From Halomontanus rarus (GTDB lineage Archaea > Halobacteriota > Halobacteria > Halobacteriales > Natrialbaceae), in contig NZ_CP071597.1 of assembly GCF_017357405.1 (NCBI RefSeq), forward strand, positions 1,612,001 through 1,676,000: a stretch of 64,000 nucleotides of DNA, given 5' to 3'. The position numbers and the translations under genes are program-made. Within the stretch, counting starts at the first letter, position 1. Every line of letters starts with the position of its first letter. Shown here one piece after another: positions 42,547 through 51,193 of this stretch. The notes beneath the pieces were generated by a model. That model searched no databases, had not been told where the DNA came from, and saw nothing but the letters and a program-made list of their open reading frames with translations.

Positions 42547-45168
42547 ATGACAGAGAGATACGAACCGACACCACAGACGGACGAATCGACGACCGAAACG
42601 ACCAAGAGCGGCTGGTACGGATCGACACGACGACGCGATTTCCTGAAGGCGGTCGGTGCCGGTGCGCTCGTCGGGACGCTGGGGGCGACGACCGCCAGTG
42701 CGGCGCCGGAGATGACCGACTTCGTCGAGACCGACGGCACGGACTTCGTCGTGAACGGACGGCCGATCTACTTCAACGGGACGAACAACTTCTGGATCTC
42801 CAACAGTCACGCCGACAGGCAGCGCGTCGACGACCTGATCGAGTTGTTCGACGGACTGGGCCTCGACATCTTACGGACGTGGGCCCACTGTGCGGGCGGG
42901 GACGGACACTGCATCCAACCGGAACTCGGCGTCTACGACGAGGCGGGCCTCCAACACCTCGATTACATCGTCGCGAAGGCCAAGCAACACGGGATCAGGC
43001 TCGTCCTCGGACTGGCGGACAACTGGGACCACGACGGCGGGATCCCACAGTACGTCGAGTGGATCGACGGCCTCGAGGATCGCGGGGACTTCTACACGAA
43101 AGAGGCGGGCCGGGAGGCCTACCGGAACCACGTCGAGACCATCCTCACCCGGACGAACACGATCACGGGGATCGAGTACCGCAACGAACCCGCCATCGCG
43201 ATGTGGGAACTGTGTAACGAACCGCGCCTCGAGTCGGATCAGGCGGCGAGCGTCGACGACCACCACGGGGCGCTCCACGACTGGTTCGCGGACATGTCCG
43301 CGTACATCAAAGAGCTCGATTCGAACCATCTGGTGTCGACCGGTGCGGAGGGATTTTACACTCGCGAGGACGGCGAGAACTGGATGTACGACGACTGGAC
43401 GGGATCGGACTACATCGAGAACCACTCGATCGACACGATCGACGCCTGCTCGTTCCACATGTACCCCCACTGGTGGCCGGGCCTCGGCGTCGAAGGCCAC
43501 TTCGGAGAGGACGACTTCGTCACGTGCGTCGAGTGGATCCAGCAACACAGTGTCGACGCTCACGAGAAGGTCGGCAAACCCGTCTACTGCGGCGAGTTCA
43601 ACGTCAACGCCGAACAGGGCCTCGAGGTCAGGAACTCGGCGCTCGAGCGGTGGTACGATACCTTCGACGAGTACGACGCGAATGCCGCCTTACCCTGGCA
43701 GATCGTCCTCGAGGACACCGACGACCACGACGGCTTCCAGCTCTATCCCAGCGAATCCGGTCACATCGTCGAAGCGTACGGTGACGCCGTCGCGTCGAAG
43801 ACCGGCGGCAGCGACGGCGGCCCGATCGCCGACGCCGTCTCGCCCGAGACGCTCCGCGTCGGCGAAACCGGCGAGTTCAGTGCGGCCTACTCCGCGGGCG
43901 GCGGGCGGGAGCTCGCGAGCTACGAGTGGGCGTTCGGCGACGGCACGACCGAGTCCGGCGAACTCGTCGGGCACGCGTTCGACGCCGCCGGCGAGTACGA
44001 GGTGACGCTCACGGTGACCGACGAGGGCGGCGTGAGCGCCACGAACGCGGAGTCCGTCACCGTCGAGGGGATTCCGGAGGATTCGTTCGTCGTCGAAGGC
44101 GCCGGCAGACAGATTCACGAGGAGATCACCGAGTTCCACGTCGCCTACGGGACACAGTCGGGCGACTTCGACGTCGAAGCGAACGTCGCGACGATGAACT
44201 CGACCGATCCATCGGCTCAGGCCGGCATTGTGGCGCTGGCGGATCTCGAGGCCGACGGCGCGATCGGCGGCGTCGCCGTCTCGCCGAGCGAGGGGACCGA
44301 ACTCGTCCGGGCGTACGACGAGACGACGGCGACCTGGCGCCAGCGACTGCGCGACGACCGGGCGCCGCCGCTGTGGCTCAGACTCGAGCGCACCGACGAT
44401 ACCGTCACGGGGTACGCCTCCGAGGACGGCGAGAGCTGGACGGAACTCGAGAGCGGGCAGGTCGACTTCGACGAGGAGGTGTTCCTCGGACTGTTCGTCA
44501 GTAGCAACTCGGCGGGCGATCGCTGTACCGTCCAGTTCGACGACGTCGCCTGGCTCGCAACCCAAGAGTGGGCGCACACCGACGTCGGTGACGTCGGGGT
44601 ATCCGGGAGCGCGACCGCGGGAACCGGTGAAACCGGCGGCGGTGGCGGTGGTGGTGGTGGCGATCCCGAACCGCCGGCGTCACCCGCTGACGTGTGGGTC
44701 GTCGAAGCAACCGAGACGACGGTCGCGATCGGGTGGGAGGCGGTCGACGAGGCCGACGCCTATCGGGTCTCTCTCGGCGGGAGCCTCGAGACCGAGACCG
44801 AGACCGAAATCGAGACCGGCGAGACCGAGACGACGATCGACGGGCTCGAACCCGATACCGCCTACGAGATCGGCGTCTCGGCGGTCGCCGACGGCGAGGA
44901 GTCGGCGGTCGAGGTGATCACCGCGAGTACGCTCCCGGCGGGCGGTGACGGGCCACCGTCGATCGACGGCACCGAACCCGCCGATACCACGGGTGACGGG
45001 CTCTACAACGACGTCACGGGAAGCGGAGAGACGACCACGACGGACGTCACCGTCTTCTTCGAGCACGTCGACGACCCTGCCGTCACGGAGTACCCGGAGT
45101 ACTACGACTTCGACGGCAACGGGCAGGTGACCGTCACCGACGTCGTCGACCTCTTCGAGTCGATCTAA
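42547..45168 (+). CDS. Multimodular GH5 beta-mannanase-like enzyme: GH5, PKD, concanavalin-like, Fn3, dockerin
   Basis: The 873-residue protein has a Tat signal (TRRRDFLKAVGAGALVG, Arg28-30). The mannanase-type GH5 domain (about residues 55-415) has acid/base Glu225 in LCNEPR and nucleophile Glu350 in CGEFN. A PKD domain (about 425-505) is recognised by YEWAFGDGT and HAFDAAGEYEVTLTVTD. Residues about 508-675 form a concanavalin-like/DUF1349-type beta-sandwich (DPSAQAGIVALADLEADG, WLRLERTDDTVTGYASEDGE, FLGLFVSSNSAGDRCTVQFD). A Gly-rich linker, an Fn3 domain (about 715-800) and a dockerin (about 812-873) follow. Mannan as substrate is inferred from the family; the beta-sandwich may bind carbohydrate. 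Confidence 0.9.
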   Translation: MTERYEPTPQTDESTTETTKSGWYGSTRRRDFLKAVGAGALVGTLGATTASAAPEMTDFVETDGTDFVVNGRPIYFNGTNNFWISNSHADRQRVDDLIELFDGLGLDILRTWAHCAGGDGHCIQPELGVYDEAGLQHLDYIVAKAKQHGIRLVLGLADNWDHDGGIPQYVEWIDGLEDRGDFYTKEAGREAYRNHVETILTRTNTITGIEYRNEPAIAMWELCNEPRLESDQAASVDDHHGALHDWFADMSAYIKELDSNHLVSTGAEGFYTREDGENWMYDDWTGSDYIENHSIDTIDACSFHMYPHWWPGLGVEGHFGEDDFVTCVEWIQQHSVDAHEKVGKPVYCGEFNVNAEQGLEVRNSALERWYDTFDEYDANAALPWQIVLEDTDDHDGFQLYPSESGHIVEAYGDAVASKTGGSDGGPIADAVSPETLRVGETGEFSAAYSAGGGRELASYEWAFGDGTTESGELVGHAFDAAGEYEVTLTVTDEGGVSATNAESVTVEGIPEDSFVVEGAGRQIHEEITEFHVAYGTQSGDFDVEANVATMNSTDPSAQAGIVALADLEADGAIGGVAVSPSEGTELVRAYDETTATWRQRLRDDRAPPLWLRLERTDDTVTGYASEDGESWTELESGQVDFDEEVFLGLFVSSNSAGDRCTVQFDDVAWLATQEWAHTDVGDVGVSGSATAGTGETGGGGGGGGGDPEPPASPADVWVVEATETTVAIGWEAVDEADAYRVSLGGSLETETETEIETGETETTIDGLEPDTAYEIGVSAVADGEESAVEVITASTLPAGGDGPPSIDGTEPADTTGDGLYNDVTGSGETTTTDVTVFFEHVDDPAVTEYPEYYDFDGNGQVTVTDVVDLFESI

Positions 45169-45325
45169 CGAACAGAGCGAGAGTTCCATGGGCCACCCGA
45201 CCCGTAGTCGGGTACCACTCCGAGAGGCGGATCGTCGGCGGTCAAATTATCCACCCAGATTTTAGTTGATAATATATCTATTTTATTCAAAAAATATTAT
45301 CGTCAGCCACTGTGATCAGTGTTCT

Positions 45326-47797
45326 ATGGCAAGAGGACTCGAGAGCAGTGGCGACGAATCGGGAGGGGAGAACGAACGGTGGAGCCACTCGACGCGTCGA
45401 ACGTTCCTGAAAGCGGCGGGGGTCGGCGTCGGCGGACTCGCACTCGGCGGGGTTCCCGGAACGGCGTCGGCTGCGGGCGTTCCGACGCCGCGGCTCCAGA
45501 CCGACGGCAAGTGGATCACGGACCCGCTCGGAAACGAGGTGAAACTCCGCGGGTTCGCGACGGCGAGTCTGGACTACATCGCCTACGACTGGTACCCGTG
45601 GTCGGTCAGGGAGATTCTCGAGATGGCGACCGATCGCGAGGCGGGCTGGCATCCGAACCACGTTCGACTGCCCTGCGAGAAGGGAGGAATCGACGAGTAC
45701 GGCGGCGTCGAGCCGTTCGTCGAGGAGGTGCTCCGACCGGCTGTCGACTACCTCGCCGCGAGGAACGTCTACGCGATGATCGACTTCCACCTCATTCGAC
45801 CCTACACGCAGGCGGCGACCGACGACTACAACGAGGGAGAAGACGAGGAACTGGAACCGATCGACGACGTCGTGAGGGAGTTCTGGAGCGTGGTCGCACC
45901 CGAATTCGCCGACGACGAACACGTCCTCTACGAACTGTTCAACGAGCCGACCTACCCGCTGCAGTGGGGCGAGTACGGACAGACGGTCGACCGCGAGGAG
46001 TCGTGGCTGCTCTGGCGCGACACCGCCCAGCCGTGGGTCGACCTCGTCCGCGAGCACGCACCGGAGACGCCGGTCGTCATCGGCTCGCCCAACTGGACCT
46101 CCGAGACGCAGTTCGCCCCCGAGTATCCCTTCGAGGGCGAGAACCTGATCTACGCCAGTCACATCTACCCGGCCAACGGCCAGCCCGAGGAGTTCGACGA
46201 GGAGTACGGCGCGCCCGCCGAGGAGGTACCAGTGATCGTCACCGAGTTCGGCTGGGACCCCGACGGCGGCCAGATCGACGGGGCGACGACCGCAGAGTGG
46301 GGCGCACCGTTTCGCGAGTGGGCCGAGTCCTACGACAACATGGGCTGGACGGCGTGGTGTTTCGACGACTCGTGGGCCCCCGCGATGTTCGAGTCGCCGC
46401 CGGACAATCCGCAGCAGGGGGCGGGCCGCCCCTGGGCGCTGAAGGACGACGAAGACCAACACGGCGGCTACATCAAATCGTGGCTCGCGGAGACGAGAGA
46501 CGAGCTGGTACCGGAGTCGCCGATCGGCGAGGACGTCCCGCCGAACCCGCCGGCGGACATCGGCGTCATCAGCGCCGGCGAAGTCAGCGCCCGGATCGGC
46601 TGGGAACCCGCGACGGATCCGGGCGAGGCCGGCATCTCCCACTACGAGGTCGCCCTCGAGGGTACCCGACAGGGGCTGGTCCTCCCGAGCGAGGAGTTGC
46701 GAGCGACGATATCGGGACTCGAGCCCGACTCGAGCTACGAGGTCTCGATCGTCGCTGTGGACGACGTGGACAACGAGTCCGAGCCCGCGACGGTGACGGT
46801 CGAGACCATCCCCTACGGTAGCGCGCAGACGCCGTTCGACGGCCCGAACGCGATTCCCGGGCAACTTCCGGCCGAGGACTTCGACGAGGGCGGACGAGGG
46901 ATCGCCCACTACAGCACCGCATCCGAGGCCACGACGGACGTCGACTACCGCGAGACGAGCGTGACGCTCGAGGAATCGGGCGAGACGGGGTACAATATCG
47001 GCAACATCAACGCCGGCGAGTGGTGGGAGTACACGGTCGACGTCGAGGGGCCGGCGACCTACGAGCTCACGGTTCGCGTCGCCAACGGTTCGAATACGAC
47101 CTACGACCCGGCACTCAGCGTCCACGTCGATCGCGAGGAGGTTGCGAGCACCGTCGTGTGGCCGACCGGTGGGTGGAGCGAGTTCACGGAGATTCGCGTC
47201 GGGAGCGTCGACCTCTCGGCCGGCGAGCACATCGTCCGGGTCGTCGCCGAGTCCGGCGGCTGGAACTTCGACTGGCTCGAGTTCGACGGCGAGCCAGGCG
47301 ACGCCCCCGGTCCGAAGAAACCTGCAGCACCCGAAGACGTGGACGTTGCCGAGACGACCCCGACGTCGATCGACCTGCACTGGGAGTCGGTTTCCGAAGC
47401 CGAGTCCTACAACGTCTACCTCGAGGGAACACTCGCAGAGCAGGTCACGGAATCGCAGGCGACGATCGCGGACCTCGAGTCCGACACGACCTACGAGATC
47501 GGCGTCTCGTCGGTCGCAGGAGCGGAGGAATCGGACCCCGAGACGGTCACTGCCAGCACCCTGCCAGCGGATGGCGAGGGTCCACCGGCGATCGACGGGA
47601 CGCAGCCTGCCGACACGACCGGTGACGGTCTCTCCAACGACTTCACGGACAGCGGTTCGACGACGACCACGGACGTGACCGTCTTCTTCGAACACGTCGA
47701 CGACCCCGCCGTCACGGAGTACCCCGACTACTACGACTTCGACGGGAACGGTCGGGTGAGCGTGACGGACGTCGTCGAACTCTTCGATAGCCTGTAA
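45326..47797 (+). CDS. Multimodular GH5 endoglucanase: GH5, Fn3, CBM6-like, Fn3, dockerin
   Basis: The 823-residue protein starts at MARGLESSGD with a Tat motif STRRTFLKAAG (Arg24-Arg25). GH5 (about residues 50-395) has KLRGFATASLDYIAYDWYP, acid/base Glu207 in FNEP and nucleophile Glu307 in TEFGW. It is the closest relative of the 35747 catalytic domain. An Fn3 domain (about 405-495) is followed by a CBM6-like jelly roll (about 500-655) recognised from PGQLPAEDFDEGGRGIAHY, NIGNINAGEWWEYTVDVEG and GGWNFDWLEF. A second Fn3 (about 665-748) and a dockerin (about 763-823) complete it. CBM6 modules bind xylan or beta-glucan chains. An inverted repeat CACTG-TGAT-CAGTG lies just before the ATG (45308-45321). 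Confidence 0.92.
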   Translation: MARGLESSGDESGGENERWSHSTRRTFLKAAGVGVGGLALGGVPGTASAAGVPTPRLQTDGKWITDPLGNEVKLRGFATASLDYIAYDWYPWSVREILEMATDREAGWHPNHVRLPCEKGGIDEYGGVEPFVEEVLRPAVDYLAARNVYAMIDFHLIRPYTQAATDDYNEGEDEELEPIDDVVREFWSVVAPEFADDEHVLYELFNEPTYPLQWGEYGQTVDREESWLLWRDTAQPWVDLVREHAPETPVVIGSPNWTSETQFAPEYPFEGENLIYASHIYPANGQPEEFDEEYGAPAEEVPVIVTEFGWDPDGGQIDGATTAEWGAPFREWAESYDNMGWTAWCFDDSWAPAMFESPPDNPQQGAGRPWALKDDEDQHGGYIKSWLAETRDELVPESPIGEDVPPNPPADIGVISAGEVSARIGWEPATDPGEAGISHYEVALEGTRQGLVLPSEELRATISGLEPDSSYEVSIVAVDDVDNESEPATVTVETIPYGSAQTPFDGPNAIPGQLPAEDFDEGGRGIAHYSTASEATTDVDYRETSVTLEESGETGYNIGNINAGEWWEYTVDVEGPATYELTVRVANGSNTTYDPALSVHVDREEVASTVVWPTGGWSEFTEIRVGSVDLSAGEHIVRVVAESGGWNFDWLEFDGEPGDAPGPKKPAAPEDVDVAETTPTSIDLHWESVSEAESYNVYLEGTLAEQVTESQATIADLESDTTYEIGVSSVAGAEESDPETVTASTLPADGEGPPAIDGTQPADTTGDGLSNDFTDSGSTTTTDVTVFFEHVDDPAVTEYPDYYDFDGNGRVSVTDVVELFDSL

Positions 47798-48481
47798 GAC
47801 TCACGCTCGAGACAGAGAGTCGACGAACGTGTCGAAGATATCGGTCTCTCCGAACGTGGTCCACACGGCGGTCCAGCGTCACGCGTCGAATCGCGACGAA
47901 CGGGCGGACGCCGGGTACGGAAGGGAGGAGTGCTCGCGTAAACGGATTCGAACGAAATTCCCTCGTCTGGTCGAACGGAACTCGAGTCAAACGAACTGAT
48001 CGGAAGTCCACAACATATTCAACATATTTCCTACATAATTGGTAAACCATATTAAATGATACACTATCGTAACTCTATAGAGGTTCGACACCACTCCGAT
48101 CGGATTATCGAAGTAGAAGAGTAAATATCGCGTATATACCCGGCTGACGGTTGATATCGGATTCGAAGGATCGTTCTCCACCATCGTCACGTCGGTTCGA
48201 TGATCGGCGGAAGTGGATCGACAGTACTTGGAGAGAACCGCTGTTAGAGAGGGTCTATATCCTTTACTACCACACAGGCCCAAGATAGGCCATTCGATTT
48301 CGAGCGTCGCTATTATTTTTGCATATCATATATGTATTTCTGATATTTGTTCGAACAGTCGGTGGAGCTAGCACCGCTACTGTTCGTCGAGACGGCACGG
48401 AGACGACCTTCGAGCCGGAGAGTCGATCGTCGAACGGCCGCCGAGTCGCGAAACCGAACGTCACTCGCGTACGGACGCCCG
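47798..48481. other. Right border of the glycoside hydrolase island
   Basis: About 680 bp without a recognised gene. 47798-47990 is GC-rich and unremarkable; 47995-48360 is AT-rich, like the left border at 7490-8260. No tRNA, integrase fragment or matching direct repeat with the left border could be found by eye. Confidence 0.45.
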
Positions 48482-48724
48482 TTACCGGCGCATCTCCGCG
48501 TCGACGGCCGTCCGGACCGCTCGAGCGAGACCGAGGACGGCGAGAAAGCTGCCGGCGGCGACGATCGCGACGAAGAGGGCGAACCCGAGCGCCTGTGCGC
48601 CGAACGCCGAGTGAGCGAACAGCGGCGTGACGAACCGATAGCCGAAGACGACGAGCAGGACGCCGGCGGAGAGGCGAATCGACGCCTGCCAGTACGATCC
48701 GTACTCCTCGGGCGAGAGGTTCAT
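48482..48724 (-). CDS. Small two-helix membrane protein
   Basis: Starting at MNLSPEEYGSYWQASIRL, this 80-residue protein has two hydrophobic segments (about residues 18-34 and 44-66) and a short charged tail (RTAVDAEMRR). I do not recognise the family. It is divergent from the M28 peptidase gene and convergent with the island border. Composition and codon use look like neighbouring real genes, which supports coding. Confidence 0.6.
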   Translation of the reverse strand: MNLSPEEYGSYWQASIRLSAGVLLVVFGYRFVTPLFAHSAFGAQALGFALFVAIVAAGSFLAVLGLARAVRTAVDAEMRR

Positions 48725-48902
48725 GCCCCGACGTGGACACCCCGGAAGCAAAGTCCTGTTCCTGTCCGCTCACAGCGATGGAGTGGCCGGAATCGGACCG
48801 GAGCCGAGAAGATCGGCTTCGGTATCGACCGGGCCGAACCACAGTTATGCACGTTCACGTTCGGGACCAGCATTCATCTGCCTCGAGAGCGCAGCGAACA
48901 CC

Positions 48903-50270
48903 ATGACTGGAGACGAGGCCGATCTCGAGAGCGTGCTCGGCCGTGCCTGGTCCGACGACCGGGCGTGGGACCTGTTGACGCGGCTAACCGAACTGCCCGA
49001 TCGAATGGGAGGCTCGGCGGGCGAGCAACGGGCGGCCGAACTCGTCGGGGACGCGCTCTCCGACGGCGGCGTCGAGGGAGTACGGCGGGAGTCGTTCCCG
49101 ATGCGCCGCTGGGAACGCGGAACGACCGAGTTGGCCGTGGTCGAACCGGTCGAGCGATCGTTCCCGGCGATCGCACTCCCGTACTCGCCCGCGGGCGACC
49201 TCGAGGGGCCGGTCGTCGACGTCGGCTACGGAACCCCCAAGGAAATCGACGCGGTCGGCGACGAACTGCAGGGTGCGATCGCGGTGGCGAGTACGACGAC
49301 GCCGCCGGGCCAGCGGTTCGTCCACCGGATGGAGAAGTTCGGCCACGCGGCGGCGACGGGTGCGGCGGCGTTCGTCTTCGCTAACCACGTTCCCGGTCAG
49401 CTCCCGCCGACCGGGGCGCTCACGTTCGACGGCGAGGCCGCGATACCCGGCGTCGGCGTGAGTCGAGAGACTCACGACTGGCTGACGGAGTACGCCGAAC
49501 GGGGCGGTCGCGTTCGGCTGCGGGTAGACGCGAAGACGACGGACGGAACGAGCCGGAACGTCCACGGAACCGTCGGCCCGGACACCGACGAAGAAGTGCT
49601 CGTGGTGGCCCACTACGACGCCCACGACGTCGCCGAGGGAGCGCTCGACAACGGCTGTGGCATCGCGACCATCGTCGGAGCAGCGAAGATCCTCGCTGAT
49701 CTCCCCGGTCTCGAGCGTCGAGTCAGAATCGCGGGCGTCGGCTGCGAGGAGATCGGACTACTGGGCGCGGAGACTCTCGCGGAGAAACTCGACCTCGAGG
49801 ACGTCCGCGCGGTCGTCAACGTCGACGGCGCCGGTCGGTTCCGGAATCTGAAGGCGTACAGTCACGCGTCGGAGCCCCTCGAGACGCTGGTCGATCGGGT
49901 GACGAGCGAGGTCGGCCAGCCGGTCGTCCACGAGCCCGATCCGCATCCGTTCAGCGACCACTGGCCGTTTCTAAAGCGAGGCGTCCCCGCTCTGCAGCTC
50001 CACAGCGAGCCGCCAGAGGGCGGAGAGCGCGGTCGCGGCTGGGGACACACCGCAGCCGACACCCGCGACAAGGTCGACCGGCGGAACCTCCGGGAGCACG
50101 CGATGCTGACGGCGCTGCTGGTGCGGGCGCTCACTCGACACGAAGTACCGCGGATCGCCGCTGACGAACTCCGGGAAGCCCTGCGAGAACAGGCGTACGA
50201 GCCGGGAATGCGCGCCGCGGATATCTGGCCCGAGGGGTGGGGATCGAAGTCGGAGTCGGAGTCGAAGTGA
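48903..50270 (+). CDS. M28-family zinc aminopeptidase
   Basis: The 455-residue product carries the M28 metal-binding pattern: VVAHYDAHD, EGALDNGCG, GCEEIGLLGAE, VNVDGAG and a final histidine in RGWGHTAADTRDKVD. A PA-like insertion (about residues 100-200, with IAVASTTTPPGQRF and FVFANHVPGQLP) interrupts the peptidase fold, as in many M28 enzymes. There is no signal peptide with the start at 48903 (MTGDEADLES), so it is probably cytoplasmic and acts in peptide turnover. Confidence 0.9.
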   Translation: MTGDEADLESVLGRAWSDDRAWDLLTRLTELPDRMGGSAGEQRAAELVGDALSDGGVEGVRRESFPMRRWERGTTELAVVEPVERSFPAIALPYSPAGDLEGPVVDVGYGTPKEIDAVGDELQGAIAVASTTTPPGQRFVHRMEKFGHAAATGAAAFVFANHVPGQLPPTGALTFDGEAAIPGVGVSRETHDWLTEYAERGGRVRLRVDAKTTDGTSRNVHGTVGPDTDEEVLVVAHYDAHDVAEGALDNGCGIATIVGAAKILADLPGLERRVRIAGVGCEEIGLLGAETLAEKLDLEDVRAVVNVDGAGRFRNLKAYSHASEPLETLVDRVTSEVGQPVVHEPDPHPFSDHWPFLKRGVPALQLHSEPPEGGERGRGWGHTAADTRDKVDRRNLREHAMLTALLVRALTRHEVPRIAADELREALREQAYEPGMRAADIWPEGWGSKSESESK

Positions 50271-50300
50271 GCGTCTGCAGGGCAGTGTGGAGCGCCCCGC

Positions 50301-51113
50301 TCACTCCATCCCGTCTCGCAATTGCCTCGAGACCCGTGCGGCGGTCCGTCGCTCGATCCGCCGTCGGTCGAAGATCTCGCGGGTGCTCGCGGCGGCTTCG
50401 GTGTCGCGTTCGAACGCGAGGCCCGGATACGACACGTCGGTCAGGACGAGCGGCTCGGGCGGTGCGGGCGGGATTCCCTCGTGGCCGGGAAGCGGGTCGG
50501 GCCCGAGAACGCGGTCGATCTTCTCGAGGGAGGCGTCCCCGGTGCCGACGGCGCGGGCGAGCGAGACGAGGCGTCGGACGAGTTCCCGACAGAAGCCGCC
50601 GGCGTGAACGGTGAGGAGGAGATAGTCACCGTGTTCCTCGCGAACCGCCTCGAGCGTCGGCGCACGCTCGGTGAGACGATCGTCGGGCGTGAGGTTGTGA
50701 AAGTCGTGTGGACCGGAGAGCGCCGCGAGTGCGGCGTCGAACCGGTCGTCGTCGACGGCGGCGGGCGGTGCGTGGAGGTGGTAGGTGTAGGTCCGCGAGT
50801 CGGCGTGGTGAGTCGCGTGGAAGTCCTCGGGAGCGTCGGCGTGGGCCCACGCGCGGATCGTCTCGGGAAGTTCGCTGTTGAGCGCCCGCGGCGTGAGCCA
50901 GTCGGGAGCCTCGAGGGCGACGGTCTGGGCGAGTGCCGAGACGCCGGCGTCCGTGCGGCCGGCGGCGGCGTAGCCGGTCGGTCTGTGCCCGTCGTCGAAC
51001 ACCTCGAGCGCCCGAAGCGCGTCGAAGAGCGCGTCCTCGACGGTGGGGACGTCGGGCTGGCGCTGGAAGCCGTAGTAGGGCGTGCCGTCGTAGGCGACGC
51101 GAAAGGCGCGCAT
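50301..51113 (-). CDS. truA: tRNA pseudouridine synthase TruA
   Basis: The 270-residue product begins MRAFRVAYDGTPYYGFQRQP, the family start. The catalytic aspartate is in AAGRTDAGVSA, followed by the core TruA blocks ALNSELPETIRAW, FHATHHADSRTYTYHLH and FCRELVRRLVSLARAVG. It isomerises uridines in the tRNA anticodon arm. The ATG at 51113 is preferred over upstream in-frame starts because it begins the conserved first strand. It is convergent with the M28 peptidase gene. Confidence 0.94.
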   Translation of the reverse strand: MRAFRVAYDGTPYYGFQRQPDVPTVEDALFDALRALEVFDDGHRPTGYAAAGRTDAGVSALAQTVALEAPDWLTPRALNSELPETIRAWAHADAPEDFHATHHADSRTYTYHLHAPPAAVDDDRFDAALAALSGPHDFHNLTPDDRLTERAPTLEAVREEHGDYLLLTVHAGGFCRELVRRLVSLARAVGTGDASLEKIDRVLGPDPLPGHEGIPPAPPEPLVLTDVSYPGLAFERDTEAAASTREIFDRRRIERRTAARVSRQLRDGME

Positions 51114-51193
51114 CGGTATCGTCTCGAGGCACGTTCCTGCGGGTGTTAGGTTCGTCGTTCGCCGCAGGCGAGGACGCGACTGCAAGTCGTCGA

